From NCBI GenBank assembly GCA_035438985.1, contig DAORJK010000001.1:124001-188000 (forward strand): a stretch of DNA of 64,000 nucleotides. Reading direction: 5' to 3'. The notes under the pieces were generated by a model. It saw only the letters and a program-made list of their open reading frames with translations, had not been told where the DNA came from and did not search any database. Below are positions 27,511 to 36,708 of the stretch, piece by piece. This DNA is from UBA4408 sp002389785. Its GTDB lineage: Bacteria; Bacteroidota; Bacteroidia; UBA4408. The translations under genes were made by a program, and so were the position numbers. Within the stretch, counting starts at the first letter, position 1, and each line of letters begins with the position of its first letter.

Positions 27511-30162
27511 ATGATTAAAAGGCTTTTAGGGGTATTGTTCGTAGTCACATTGCAATTGGTGAACAAGGAATGTTTTGCACAATTGAATTATGTGTTTTCA
27601 GCTAATACCATTCCTACTTTTACTTATAATCCATCCCCTACTATTATTATGGGAGCAAATGTTAATGAAGCCATTTCAGCTCCTATCAATATTGGCTTTA
27701 CCTTTGTTTATCAAGGGGTGCCTTATAATCAAATAAAAATTTCGAGTAATGGTTGGGCAAGCTTCGATTTAACCAACTTTTTTCCATTGCCGGTAAACGA
27801 TTTATCAGGTTCAACAGTACGACCAATACTTGCTCCTTTGTGGGATAACTTAAGAACCAGTGCAACCGGTAATGTGAACTATCGATTAGGACCCAATCCG
27901 GCAATTCCTCTAAAAAATGTGTTAACCATTGAGTGGAAATTAATGAATTGGAACAATACAACTACACAAGAAGTTATATCGGCTCAGTTGAAATTGTACG
28001 ATTCCACCAACGTAATCGAATTCGTGTATCGTTCCGAAAATTTTGCTCCCACTAAATCAACTGCCAGTATTGGTATAAGCGGTTCTTGTATCAACGATTA
28101 TTATTCCTTAAACGATGTAACCAATGCTCCGGTTGTATTAAAAACAGTGGAAAATTATAACATTTCAGGGAAACCGCAATCAGGCCAGGTTTATCGCTTT
28201 ACACCAAGACCTGCCATTACTCCGGTGAATGATTTATGTGCAAATGCTTCAGTACTCCCCTATAATATTGGTTTTTGTAGTGTTACATTTGGAACCTTGA
28301 CCGGAGCAACAAGCACCGGAAGTCCTGCAGCTGCTGCCTGTTGGGCTCCTGCTACTACCGATCGAGATGTGTGGTATACGGTGGCCAAACCTGCAGGCCA
28401 AACCACTATGTACATTAGTACCGATAACATTGCAGTTTCCTGTTATCCTTTTTCTACTGAAATAGCTGTATACACCGGTACTTGTGGCGCACTAACTCAA
28501 GTTGGCTGTGCAACAAATGGAGGTACATTAAATCCAAATAATGCAGTATTAACTTTATCAGGCTTGCCTCCTGCCGCAACCACCTATTATGTAAGGGTGG
28601 AAAGTGATGGCAATACTCAAGGTGATTTTCAGATTTGTGTAAAGGCCACCAATGATGAATGTCCAGCTGCAACCGTATTAACCCCCGATGTTACCTGTAA
28701 TTACTTTTTTTCGACCTCAGCAGGTGCAAGTAATTCAACAACCCTTCCATTACCTTCTGCTTCTTCGGGATATACTACAGGAGCTTTAGATGTTTGGTTT
28801 AAATTTACTGCCTCAACTAATTTTTTGATTATTGATACCAAAGATTTGGAAATAATTGATGGGGCAATGGCGGTATATAAGGGAATTGACTGTGCAAATT
28901 TGATTACACTAACAAGCGCCTTTCCCAATCCAAATCCATTTGATGATAACCTGAGTAATAATGGCAAGATGCCACGTATTACAAGAAACGATTATATTCC
29001 TGGAGGTGTTTATTTTATTCGAGTATGGGCTAATTCAGCTCCCTTGAGTGGGCAGTTTGGAATTTGTATTACCGAGCGCGCCGTGTGTTCGTTCAATGCT
29101 GCCGATACCTGTAGTTTTGCTCCAACAATAGGTCTTGGGACTTGGTGTGGAGATAATACGCAAGCAAGGGTGACACAAAATTTAAATCCAACTTATCCAC
29201 CGGATCCCATTGATCCATTAGCCGCACTTTATTGTAAAACCGGCTCCATTACGTTTAATCCCACCATTGATAATGCGATGTATTATAAATTTTTGACCAG
29301 TTCGGTTGGTGGAACTGTAATGATGGACGTGTACGATCAAGTGTGTGCCAAAGATTTAGGTTTACAAGTTGGTTTGTTTAAACCTACTGTTGCTTGTGGA
29401 GGAGGAAATAATTGGGGAAATGCGAAAGTGTGTTACGATGCAACCAAGGATGCCAATAACGACAAGGAATCAGATCCTAAAAACTTTACGATGACCTTTC
29501 CATCCTTGCTTCCTAACTCATTTTATTACATAATTTTTGATGGTGCTTCTGCAGATAAATGTACCTGGAAAATGACTCTAACCGGTTCTATCACCTTACC
29601 CATTGATTTGCTTGCTTTCACTGGTGAGAACCGCAATGAATATAATCTATTGGAATGGATAACAAAGACAGAAATTAATAATAATTATTTTACTTTGGAA
29701 CGTTCGTTCGATGGTGAATCATTTGTTCCGATTGCAACCATTAAAGGCGCAGGAAATAGTAGTTCATCTTTGTATTATAGCTTTAAAGACTATACAGCGT
29801 ATAGTGGAATTAATTATTATCGTTTAAAACAAACTGATTTTAATGGTACAGTGCATTTTTCAGAGCCAATTGCACTTGAAAGCAAAAACGATAATACGCT
29901 TCAATTACTCTCTGTTTATCCCAATCCTGCTGAATCTTTGGTGCATTTAAAAATTGCCAGTGCCGAAAATACCGAATTAGTTCTTCGAATTTTTGATTTA
30001 TACGGGCAAGAAGTGAAGCTGAATACCATTCAACTTACAGAAGGAGTTTCTGTAATAGATCAAGGACTAGAACAGTTGCCTTCGGGCGTGTATTTTATTG
30101 ACCTACAATTACCCAAGAAAAATAAACATTACACTGAAAAATTGATGATAATAAACCCTTAA
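27511..30162 (+). CDS. T9SS type A sorting domain protein without inserted modules
   Basis: An 883-residue secreted protein, paralogue of those at 19297 and 30319. It has a signal peptide ending in ECFAQ, an N-terminal beta domain (FTFVYQGVPYNQI, SNGWASF, IEFVYRSENF), PPC-like repeats with DVWYTVAKP, DVWFKFTAS and FIRVWANS signatures, a further cysteine-rich domain (GTWCGDN, MYYKFLTS), a fibronectin-like stretch (EWITKTEINNNYFTLERSF, INYYRLKQTDF) and a sorting domain (VYPNPAESL to YTEKLMIINP). Its PPC-like domains are uninterrupted, so it serves as the reference for seeing the insertions in its paralogues. It starts with ATG. Confidence 0.92.
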   Translation: MIKRLLGVLFVVTLQLVNKECFAQLNYVFSANTIPTFTYNPSPTIIMGANVNEAISAPINIGFTFVYQGVPYNQIKISSNGWASFDLTNFFPLPVNDLSGSTVRPILAPLWDNLRTSATGNVNYRLGPNPAIPLKNVLTIEWKLMNWNNTTTQEVISAQLKLYDSTNVIEFVYRSENFAPTKSTASIGISGSCINDYYSLNDVTNAPVVLKTVENYNISGKPQSGQVYRFTPRPAITPVNDLCANASVLPYNIGFCSVTFGTLTGATSTGSPAAAACWAPATTDRDVWYTVAKPAGQTTMYISTDNIAVSCYPFSTEIAVYTGTCGALTQVGCATNGGTLNPNNAVLTLSGLPPAATTYYVRVESDGNTQGDFQICVKATNDECPAATVLTPDVTCNYFFSTSAGASNSTTLPLPSASSGYTTGALDVWFKFTASTNFLIIDTKDLEIIDGAMAVYKGIDCANLITLTSAFPNPNPFDDNLSNNGKMPRITRNDYIPGGVYFIRVWANSAPLSGQFGICITERAVCSFNAADTCSFAPTIGLGTWCGDNTQARVTQNLNPTYPPDPIDPLAALYCKTGSITFNPTIDNAMYYKFLTSSVGGTVMMDVYDQVCAKDLGLQVGLFKPTVACGGGNNWGNAKVCYDATKDANNDKESDPKNFTMTFPSLLPNSFYYIIFDGASADKCTWKMTLTGSITLPIDLLAFTGENRNEYNLLEWITKTEINNNYFTLERSFDGESFVPIATIKGAGNSSSSLYYSFKDYTAYSGINYYRLKQTDFNGTVHFSEPIALESKNDNTLQLLSVYPNPAESLVHLKIASAENTELVLRIFDLYGQEVKLNTIQLTEGVSVIDQGLEQLPSGVYFIDLQLPKKNKHYTEKLMIINP

Positions 30163-30318
30163 ACCATAACACTTTGCTATTAACAAGTTATTAACTTTAA
30201 TATTTTGAAGGCTAAAAAATAACTACTTATCGAATTTATTCTACGTTGTGTTAACACTAATCGCAAAAAACTGAAGATGTTGATTATATTTAACCGTTTT
30301 TTAAATAAACCAGTCAAA

Positions 30319-33300
30319 ATGAAAAAACTACACCACTATTACATTTTATTTGTTGCAACGATGCTGTTTACTTTTAACAGTTTTGCACAAATGAATTATA
30401 CTTGCCCTAACCCAACTTCTAGCCCATTTACCAGTATTTTGGGAACTGGTGAAACTATTGGATTGGGATTTGGGCTTCAAAACAATGACGATGCACAAAC
30501 TGCAGCAATTGACTTGGAGGCCCTATCATCAGGTTTTCGATTTTACTTATCGGGTAATACAACAGCTTACCGATATATGGGTTTGAGTGTGAATGGCTGG
30601 TGTTGGTTTTCGGCTACAGGAGGCTGGGCTGCGCATAATTATTCCTCCTTATCATCTCCCACATTTAGTACTTGGGTAAACAATTACACCAATATTCGTG
30701 ATGCTGCGACATTTACCTACAAACCATTGCTAGCCTGCTTTTGGGATGATTTAACATTGACTTCATCCGGAAATTCAAAAGTGGCTTACAAAATCACAGG
30801 AGTTTCTCCGAATAGAATATTGACTGTAGAATGGAACAAAGTTCAACGCTATCCTGATTTTTCAGGAAATGGAGCTGCATCCTTTCAAATTATCATACGC
30901 GAAAATCCTTTAGGGGGAACAAATGCTAGTTTAATCAGCTACAATTACTTTAATGAAGGGACTTTTAGTTCAGCAATCTCTGCTAGTATTGGTATTTTGG
31001 GAACTTGTCCAGGTGACTTTTATTCACTTAATAACAGTGGAGCTTCGCCAATTGCTTCTCAAACAGTTGAAACAACAACTATTTCTGCCTTTGCAGCCAA
31101 CAATCAACTATATCGATTTACCGGTGCTATTTCGGCCTCAGCAGTGAATGATGATATTTGCAATGCTATTGCATTAACTTATGATATTAATAGTACCTGT
31201 AACACAGTAGTAGGTACTACGAAAGGAGCTACTTTACAAGCCGCAGGGATTACTGGAGCTGTAACCGGTGGTGCAGCAGGAGGAGCTTGCTTAACAGCTC
31301 CATCTAACCGGGATGTTTGGTATACAGTAACCAAACCAGCAACCTACACCACTATGCAAATATCCACCGACAATGTACTTGCCGGCGGTACTTGTAGCTC
31401 AGGTGGGGTACAGTTTCAAGTTTATACTTACACAGGTTCCTGTCTTAGCTTACCTTTTGGATTGACTGAAATAACGGGAGGCTGTTCAAATAACGGTGGT
31501 ACTTTAAATCCTAATAACTCTAGCTTAAGTTTAACCGGACTGCCGGCAGCTGCAACGAATTACATGATACGGGTTTCAGGCGACGCCGATGCACAACTCG
31601 ATTTTCAAATATGTATAAAAAACGCAAGTAACGACAATGTTTGTGGAGCAGTTGATTTAGGTGTAACGCCGGGCTCTCCTCCCGGAATAAGCTGTGTTCC
31701 TTTTGCTTCAACTACAATTAAATCAACCAAAACAAGAGGAGGAGCTTCACCTAATTATTTATTAAATCAATCTTCTCCTAACTTTCAAACGCTTTCAGGA
31801 ACTACCGTTGCAATACCGGATACAGGTTTAACTTCAATTGCAACAGTTAATGATGTGTGGTTTAAGTTTAAAACTTCAGCCACCAATGCCGATTATGTAA
31901 TTGATACTTACAGCGGTTCGTTAACCGATGCGGTGATGGCTCTTTATGCCGGGCCATTAAATTGCGCTGGACCAATTCCAATTAGTTCTGGTACTTTTTT
32001 CCGTACTGGTGCATTAAATAATTTCACTTCAACTTTTCCAAGCTTTAGATCATTTATTGATGATAAAAGCCCTTCCGATTTCATGCCCCGTATAATAGCA
32101 ACCAATTTAGCTTTGAATACTACCTATTACATACGAGTTTGGCGAAAAAATATTACTGCCGGTTATCCCGCTTTAGGAAATTGCAATGGCGCCGGAACTA
32201 CTATTACCTGTACTTCAACAGCCGGCTTAGCAATAGGAATGGTGCTTGCTGTTACGGGTGGAACCGGAAGCTTACCAAATAATCCAAGTACAACAGTAAC
32301 GGGTGTAGTAAATGCTACAACCTTTACTATTTCTGCAGCACCAACTGTAGCATTATCTGCGGCTACGGTACAAGCCTCACAAGCCGAAGGTACTTTTTCT
32401 ATTTGCGTTTATGAACGACCTACTTGTGGAGTAAAAGCTACTTGTACTGCAGTAGCCCCATTTACACCTACCAGTTTTGCAACTAATCCAAACGGAAATT
32501 TTAACGGAACCCGTTGTTCAACTCCATTGGCATTGCCTAGTGATACAAATGGAATATGCTATGTAAACGCTCCCAAAATTCCAACCATTGGTACCGACTT
32601 TGCTCCATTATGTGGTGATAACTACAAAGGCCCTAATGTGAATTATGCGGTAACTGGTGGAATTCCGACAACGATTGCTTCAACCTCACCACCATTTTTG
32701 GTAACACTTAGTTCGGGTAATACGAATAACATTAAGGTAGGTTCATTGATTTTGGTACCAACTGGTGTATCAGGTTCTTTTGCTTCCAATGTTACTGTTA
32801 CAAGTATAGTAAATGCTACACAGTTTACTATTTCGGCCGCTCCAATAGTTGCGATTCCAGCCGGTGCTACCTCACAAATTACAATTACCTCGGATACACC
32901 TCTAAACTCAACAACCAACGGTTTTGGTAACGCAGCTACCTCAGCAGCATTTATTCCGAATTTATCAAATCCTATGTTTTACAGGGTAAAAAATGATGTA
33001 GTTGGAAATTTAAATTTCAATTTCTCCAACATTTTATCACCGAATAATAATGGTATTCGTGCCGCTTTATATACCTTAACAGTTGGTGGAGTAGTGCCAA
33101 GTACTCCAAATTATTCTTGTGCAGGAGGTGTTTGGACACTTTATCCTGCCAGTCAAATAGTAAACAGTAATGGTACCTTCCCTCCCGGACCGGCATCTTG
33201 TTGCCCTACAGCAGGTAAGCTTTATGGAAATACTCCAACAACTGGTGCAAACTATAATGCTGCTGCAGTTACAGGTGCTAATAATACTGATAAATTTACT

Positions 33301-33978
33301 ATGTCCTACAATGCTCTACCAATTGGAATTTATTACTTATTGGTTGATGGGGCGAGTGGTGATAAAGCTTATTTTGATTTATCCTTAACCGGAACTTCGG
33401 CTACGAATGATGGAGTTTTGCCAATTAAATTATTAAATTTCACCGGCAGAAGTACCGGGGGAATTAATATTTTAAAATGGAGTACTTCATCTGAAATAAA
33501 TAACGCCTATTTTACTTTAGAACGTTCATTCAACGGAATTAATTTTGAACCAATTGCACGAATTGAAGGAGCAGGTAACAGTACTGCACTCATAAATTAT
33601 GATTATACCGATAAAAACACTCGAGTTGGAGTTACCTATTATCGATTAAAACAAACCGATTTTAATCAGCACAGCACTACTTCTGAAATGATTGCTTTAT
33701 ATAGCAAAACCGGAAAAGTTATGGAATTAAGTGGTATTCGTCCGAATCCGGCTAATGCTAACTTTTACGCCGATGTGGTAACCTATGAAGATGCAACGAT
33801 TACATTTACGTTGCGCGATGTATCAGGTAAAGTGGTGCGTCAACACAATGCTTCGGTGAATCAAGGTGAAAATTCAGTAGAAACATCTTTGGAAGGTCTC
33901 GAAAACGGACTTTATTTTGTTACTTTATTGAATGAAAAATCAGGAGAATCATTTACTAAGAAAATTGTAAAACAATAA
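30319..33978 (+). CDS. Large T9SS type A sorting domain protein with inserted beta modules
   Basis: A 1219-residue secreted protein. The ATG at 30319 starts a clean signal peptide (MKKLHHYYILFVATMLF ... NSFAQ); an upstream in-frame ATG at 30277 would add 14 unusual residues. The domain order follows the 1195-residue paralogue: N-terminal beta domain, PPC-like repeats (DVWYTVTKPA, DVWFKFKTS, YYIRVW), a cysteine-rich domain (FAPLCGDNY, MFYRVKND), a fibronectin-like stretch (KWSTSSEINNAYFTLERSF, TYYRLKQTDF) and a sorting domain (GIRPNPANA to FTKKIVKQ). Two Thr/Val-rich modules interrupt it at 32182-32376 and 32644-32892. It follows the 27511 paralogue after about 155 bases. Confidence 0.92.
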   Translation: MKKLHHYYILFVATMLFTFNSFAQMNYTCPNPTSSPFTSILGTGETIGLGFGLQNNDDAQTAAIDLEALSSGFRFYLSGNTTAYRYMGLSVNGWCWFSATGGWAAHNYSSLSSPTFSTWVNNYTNIRDAATFTYKPLLACFWDDLTLTSSGNSKVAYKITGVSPNRILTVEWNKVQRYPDFSGNGAASFQIIIRENPLGGTNASLISYNYFNEGTFSSAISASIGILGTCPGDFYSLNNSGASPIASQTVETTTISAFAANNQLYRFTGAISASAVNDDICNAIALTYDINSTCNTVVGTTKGATLQAAGITGAVTGGAAGGACLTAPSNRDVWYTVTKPATYTTMQISTDNVLAGGTCSSGGVQFQVYTYTGSCLSLPFGLTEITGGCSNNGGTLNPNNSSLSLTGLPAAATNYMIRVSGDADAQLDFQICIKNASNDNVCGAVDLGVTPGSPPGISCVPFASTTIKSTKTRGGASPNYLLNQSSPNFQTLSGTTVAIPDTGLTSIATVNDVWFKFKTSATNADYVIDTYSGSLTDAVMALYAGPLNCAGPIPISSGTFFRTGALNNFTSTFPSFRSFIDDKSPSDFMPRIIATNLALNTTYYIRVWRKNITAGYPALGNCNGAGTTITCTSTAGLAIGMVLAVTGGTGSLPNNPSTTVTGVVNATTFTISAAPTVALSAATVQASQAEGTFSICVYERPTCGVKATCTAVAPFTPTSFATNPNGNFNGTRCSTPLALPSDTNGICYVNAPKIPTIGTDFAPLCGDNYKGPNVNYAVTGGIPTTIASTSPPFLVTLSSGNTNNIKVGSLILVPTGVSGSFASNVTVTSIVNATQFTISAAPIVAIPAGATSQITITSDTPLNSTTNGFGNAATSAAFIPNLSNPMFYRVKNDVVGNLNFNFSNILSPNNNGIRAALYTLTVGGVVPSTPNYSCAGGVWTLYPASQIVNSNGTFPPGPASCCPTAGKLYGNTPTTGANYNAAAVTGANNTDKFTMSYNALPIGIYYLLVDGASGDKAYFDLSLTGTSATNDGVLPIKLLNFTGRSTGGINILKWSTSSEINNAYFTLERSFNGINFEPIARIEGAGNSTALINYDYTDKNTRVGVTYYRLKQTDFNQHSTTSEMIALYSKTGKVMELSGIRPNPANANFYADVVTYEDATITFTLRDVSGKVVRQHNASVNQGENSVETSLEGLENGLYFVTLLNEKSGESFTKKIVKQ
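32182..32376 (+). repeat. Inserted Thr/Val/Gly-rich module, site B, 1219-residue protein
   Basis: Key features: GTTITCTSTAGLAIGMVL, then STTVTGVVNATTFTISAAP and a closing strand. It splits a PPC-like domain between YYIRVW and EGTFSICVYE; in the 1195- and 883-residue paralogues these two segments are only 7-9 residues apart. Confidence 0.7.
32644..32892 (+). repeat. Inserted Thr/Val-rich module, site C, 1219-residue protein
   Basis: Contains IKVGSLILV, SNVTVTSIVNATQFTISAAP and a closing ITITSD strand. It lies between FAPLCGDNY and FYRVKND, the same position as the second module of the 1195-residue paralogue. Confidence 0.6.
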
Positions 33979-33996
33979 GTACTGCCACTATTAAAC

Positions 33997-34033
33997 AAAA
34001 AAGAGCCTGTGAAAAATTCACAGGCTCTTTTTT
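33997..34033. terminator. Bidirectional terminator between convergent T9SS and pgk genes
   Basis: Perfect 17-bp stem (AAAAAAGAGCCTGTGAA and its complement) with an AAA loop, A-rich on the left and T-rich on the right. It serves the plus-strand T9SS gene ending at 33978 and the minus-strand pgk ending at 34047. Confidence 0.9.
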
Positions 34034-34046
34034 TTGGCTTTTCTTT

Positions 34047-35240
34047 TTACTGCAAAATTGCTTCAATTCCCGGCAATTTTTTACCTTCGAAATATTCGAG
34101 CAATGCACCACCACCGGTAGATACATAGCTTACTCTATCGGTCATATTAAATTTACTCACAGCAGCAGCCGAATCGCCACCTCCAATTAACGAAAATGCG
34201 CCATTAGAGGTAGCTTCGGCTATAGCTTCGGCTACTTTCTTAGTACCTTTTTCGAACTTGCTCATTTCAAAAACGCCCATTGGGCCATTCCACAAAATGG
34301 TTTTAGACTGTTTAATTATATCACTGTATTCGCCTACAGCTTTCTCTCCAATATCAAGACCCATCCAGCCTTGCTGAATGTTGTTTGAATTGGCAGTAGC
34401 AACGGCAGCATCGTTGCTAAATGCATCTGCAATAATGGAATCAACCGGCAAGTGTATTTTAACACCTGAAGCTGCAGCCTTCGTAAGAATTTCTTTGGCA
34501 AGATCGAGTTTATCTTCCTCGCAAAGTGATGAACCAATTGACCCTCCCATTGCTTTCACAAAAGTGTAAGTCATACCACCTCCTATAATCAAGTGGTCTA
34601 CCTTTTTCATAAGTTGTTCGATGATTAAAATTTTATCTGAAACTTTTGCGCCTCCCATTACAGCAGTAAAGGGTTTTTCGGCCTTGAGCATCACTTTTTC
34701 GGCATTGGCAATTTCGTTGGCCATCACATATCCAAAACATTTAGCAGTTGGAAAAAATTTTGCAATAATAGCAGTACTTGCATGTGCACGATGTGCAGTG
34801 CCAAAAGCATCGTTAACATAAAAATTGCCAAGGTTTGCAAGTTTTTGTGCGAAGGCTTCATCGCCTTTTTCTTCTTCCTTATAAAATCGAAGGTTTTCGA
34901 GTACCAAAATTTCTCCAGCTTTTAAATCAGCCGCTAGTTGAACAGCTTCGGCACCAATACAATCGCTTGCAAATTTAGGTGCTTTGCCACTGAGTTGAGA
35001 CAGTTTTGTCAAGGTATGTTTTAAAGAATATTTATCGGCCGGACCTTCTTTAGGTCGTCCAAGATGCGACATTATAATAATACTTCCTCCATCGTTTAAA
35101 ATTTTCTTTAAGGTAGGAATGGCAGCGCGGATGCGGGTATCGTCGGTAACATCAAAGGTTGTTTTATCTAAAGGCACGTTAAAATCAACGCGTATAAGCA
35201 CCTTCTTTCCCGAAAAATTATAATCATCAATGGTTTTCAT
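34047..35240 (-). CDS. pgk: Phosphoglycerate kinase
   Basis: A 397-residue glycolytic enzyme transferring phosphate from 1,3-bisphosphoglycerate to ADP in the cytoplasm. It has KVLIRVDFNVPLD at the N-terminus, SHLGRPK, the FGTAHRAHAS substrate motif, FTAVMGGAKVSDK, ILWNGPMGVFE and the C-terminal SLIGGGDSAAAV and YVSTGGGALLEY. The length is normal. It starts with ATG and is monocistronic, with a strong bidirectional terminator downstream. Confidence 0.98.
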   Translation of the reverse strand: MKTIDDYNFSGKKVLIRVDFNVPLDKTTFDVTDDTRIRAAIPTLKKILNDGGSIIIMSHLGRPKEGPADKYSLKHTLTKLSQLSGKAPKFASDCIGAEAVQLAADLKAGEILVLENLRFYKEEEKGDEAFAQKLANLGNFYVNDAFGTAHRAHASTAIIAKFFPTAKCFGYVMANEIANAEKVMLKAEKPFTAVMGGAKVSDKILIIEQLMKKVDHLIIGGGMTYTFVKAMGGSIGSSLCEEDKLDLAKEILTKAAASGVKIHLPVDSIIADAFSNDAAVATANSNNIQQGWMGLDIGEKAVGEYSDIIKQSKTILWNGPMGVFEMSKFEKGTKKVAEAIAEATSNGAFSLIGGGDSAAAVSKFNMTDRVSYVSTGGGALLEYFEGKKLPGIEAILQ

Positions 35241-35322
35241 GCAAGTTATTATTTAGTAATTATTTATGAATTAAGTAAAATTATAGCAGGCTGGTTTGTA
35301 AATTTAATGTGAATATTTATGG

Positions 35323-35330
35323 CAAACATA
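35323..35330 (-). promoter_or_regulatory. Possible -7 promoter element of pgk
   Basis: TATGTTTG on the minus strand matches TAnnTTTG, 83 bases upstream of the pgk ATG, with no clear -33 element. Confidence 0.4.
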
Positions 35331-35392
35331 AATAATGTTGGGTTTAGTTTTGAAGAATCAAAAAATAAATATTCAGTATAGCTTATTAAAAT

Positions 35393-35400
35393 TATTTTTG
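35393..35400 (+). promoter_or_regulatory. -7 promoter element of holB
   Basis: TATTTTTG matches TAnnTTTG, 16 bases before the ATG at 35416. A start at the earlier in-frame ATG would lie upstream of this element, which supports the shorter protein. Confidence 0.5.
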
Positions 35401-35415
35401 TGCCTCATATTTACA

Positions 35416-36549
35416 ATGCTGTTTAAAGAGATAATCGGTCAATCGGAAGTAAAATCAAAATTGATTTCTACTGTTAAGGAAGGAAGAATAAGTCATGCTC
35501 AATTATTTTTAGGTCCTGAGGGCTGTGGAAATTTGGCTATGGCCTTGGCTTATGCGCAATATATTTTGTGTATAAATAAAACCGAGAAGGATGCTTGTGG
35601 AACTTGTCCTTCGTGTGTAAAAAACAATAAATTAGCTCATCCCGATGTGCATTATGTGTTTCCGGTAGCTTCTAACAAAAAGATTACTGCTAAACCTTTG
35701 AGTTATCATTTTATTAATGAGTTTCGGACTGAAATATTGGGAAATCCTTACTTGAATTTATTTGAATTTTTACAACTTATTGAAGTAGAAAATAAACAAG
35801 GAAATATTAGTGCAGATGAAAGTAACGAAATAGTAAAAAAACTTTCCTTAAAATCTTACGAAGCAGATTATAAAATTCTGATTATTTGGATGCCGGAAAA
35901 ATTACACACCTCAGCATCTAACAAATTATTAAAAATCCTAGAAGAGCCACCTGAAAAAACGCTCTTTTTATTGGTTGCCGAAAATCAGGATGCACTTTTG
36001 AGAACCGTACTTTCAAGGACTCAATTAGTCAAAATGGTTAAAATTGCAGACGAGGATTTAATTCAGCATTTAATTCAGCATCATCACCTCAGTGAATCGC
36101 AAGCAAAACAAACCGCACATTTAGCCGATGGAAATTACAATGAAGCCTTAAAACTGATACATCCGGATGAAAGTGAGGGCTACTACATTGATAATTTCCG
36201 CAATTGGATGCTATTGTGTTACGGGCGAAAATTAAATGATACAATAAAATGGGTGGACGAAATGGCTTCACTGGGAAGGGAAGTGCAAAAAAAATTTTTA
36301 TCCTATGGATTACGGATGCTGCGAGAAGGATTGTTGAGTAATCAAGGAATCACATCGCTTCTAAAACTAACGGATGAAGAGCTGAAATTTATTTCTAATT
36401 TTTCAAAATTCACACATCCGCAAAATGTTCCGTTGATGGCTGAAGAATTGAATAAAGCTTATCTTGAAATAGAAAGAAATGCTGCACCAAAGATAGTTTT
36501 TTTAGACCTATCTTTTCGACTTTATGGTTTAGTGAGAGCAGCGGTTTAA
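35416..36549 (+). CDS. holB: DNA polymerase III clamp-loader subunit delta'
   Basis: A 377-residue AAA+ clamp-loader subunit. FKEIIGQSEVKSKL opens the fold, the P-loop region is degenerate (GPEGCGNLAMA, with Asn in place of the ATP-binding Lys) as expected for delta', four zinc-binding cysteines follow (CINKTEKDACGTCPSCVK), and KLLKILEEPPEKTLFLLVAE plus LRTVLSRTQ give the sensor and SRC-like motifs. The frame is open upstream to 35335, but the family N-terminus and the promoter element favour 35416. The C-terminal domain is less conserved. It is followed by ricT under a separate promoter. Confidence 0.92.
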   Translation: MLFKEIIGQSEVKSKLISTVKEGRISHAQLFLGPEGCGNLAMALAYAQYILCINKTEKDACGTCPSCVKNNKLAHPDVHYVFPVASNKKITAKPLSYHFINEFRTEILGNPYLNLFEFLQLIEVENKQGNISADESNEIVKKLSLKSYEADYKILIIWMPEKLHTSASNKLLKILEEPPEKTLFLLVAENQDALLRTVLSRTQLVKMVKIADEDLIQHLIQHHHLSESQAKQTAHLADGNYNEALKLIHPDESEGYYIDNFRNWMLLCYGRKLNDTIKWVDEMASLGREVQKKFLSYGLRMLREGLLSNQGITSLLKLTDEELKFISNFSKFTHPQNVPLMAEELNKAYLEIERNAAPKIVFLDLSFRLYGLVRAAV

Positions 36550-36597
36550 AACAAGTTGCTTTCGTTAATACTTCTTGAAACTAGGGTTGTTTTATAG

Positions 36598-36632
36598 TTT
36601 GAAGCGCTTTCAAAAAATTAATTGTACTTTTG
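36598..36632 (+). promoter_or_regulatory. Promoter of the ricT-gldH-pbp operon
   Basis: TTTG at 36598-36601 and TACTTTTG at 36625-36632 with a 23-base spacer. It fits the Bacteroidota promoter pattern and gives a leader of about 70 bases to ricT. Confidence 0.55.
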
Positions 36633-36708
36633 AAAATTCACGTACAAAGTGATTTATTGTTTAACACAACAGGAATTCTAACCAGTTCCTTTAAAATATA
36701 GATTGAGA

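Noticed and set aside
30277..30318. Longer N-terminus for the 1219-residue T9SS protein
   Set aside because: The added residues precede an otherwise standard signal peptide starting at 30319.
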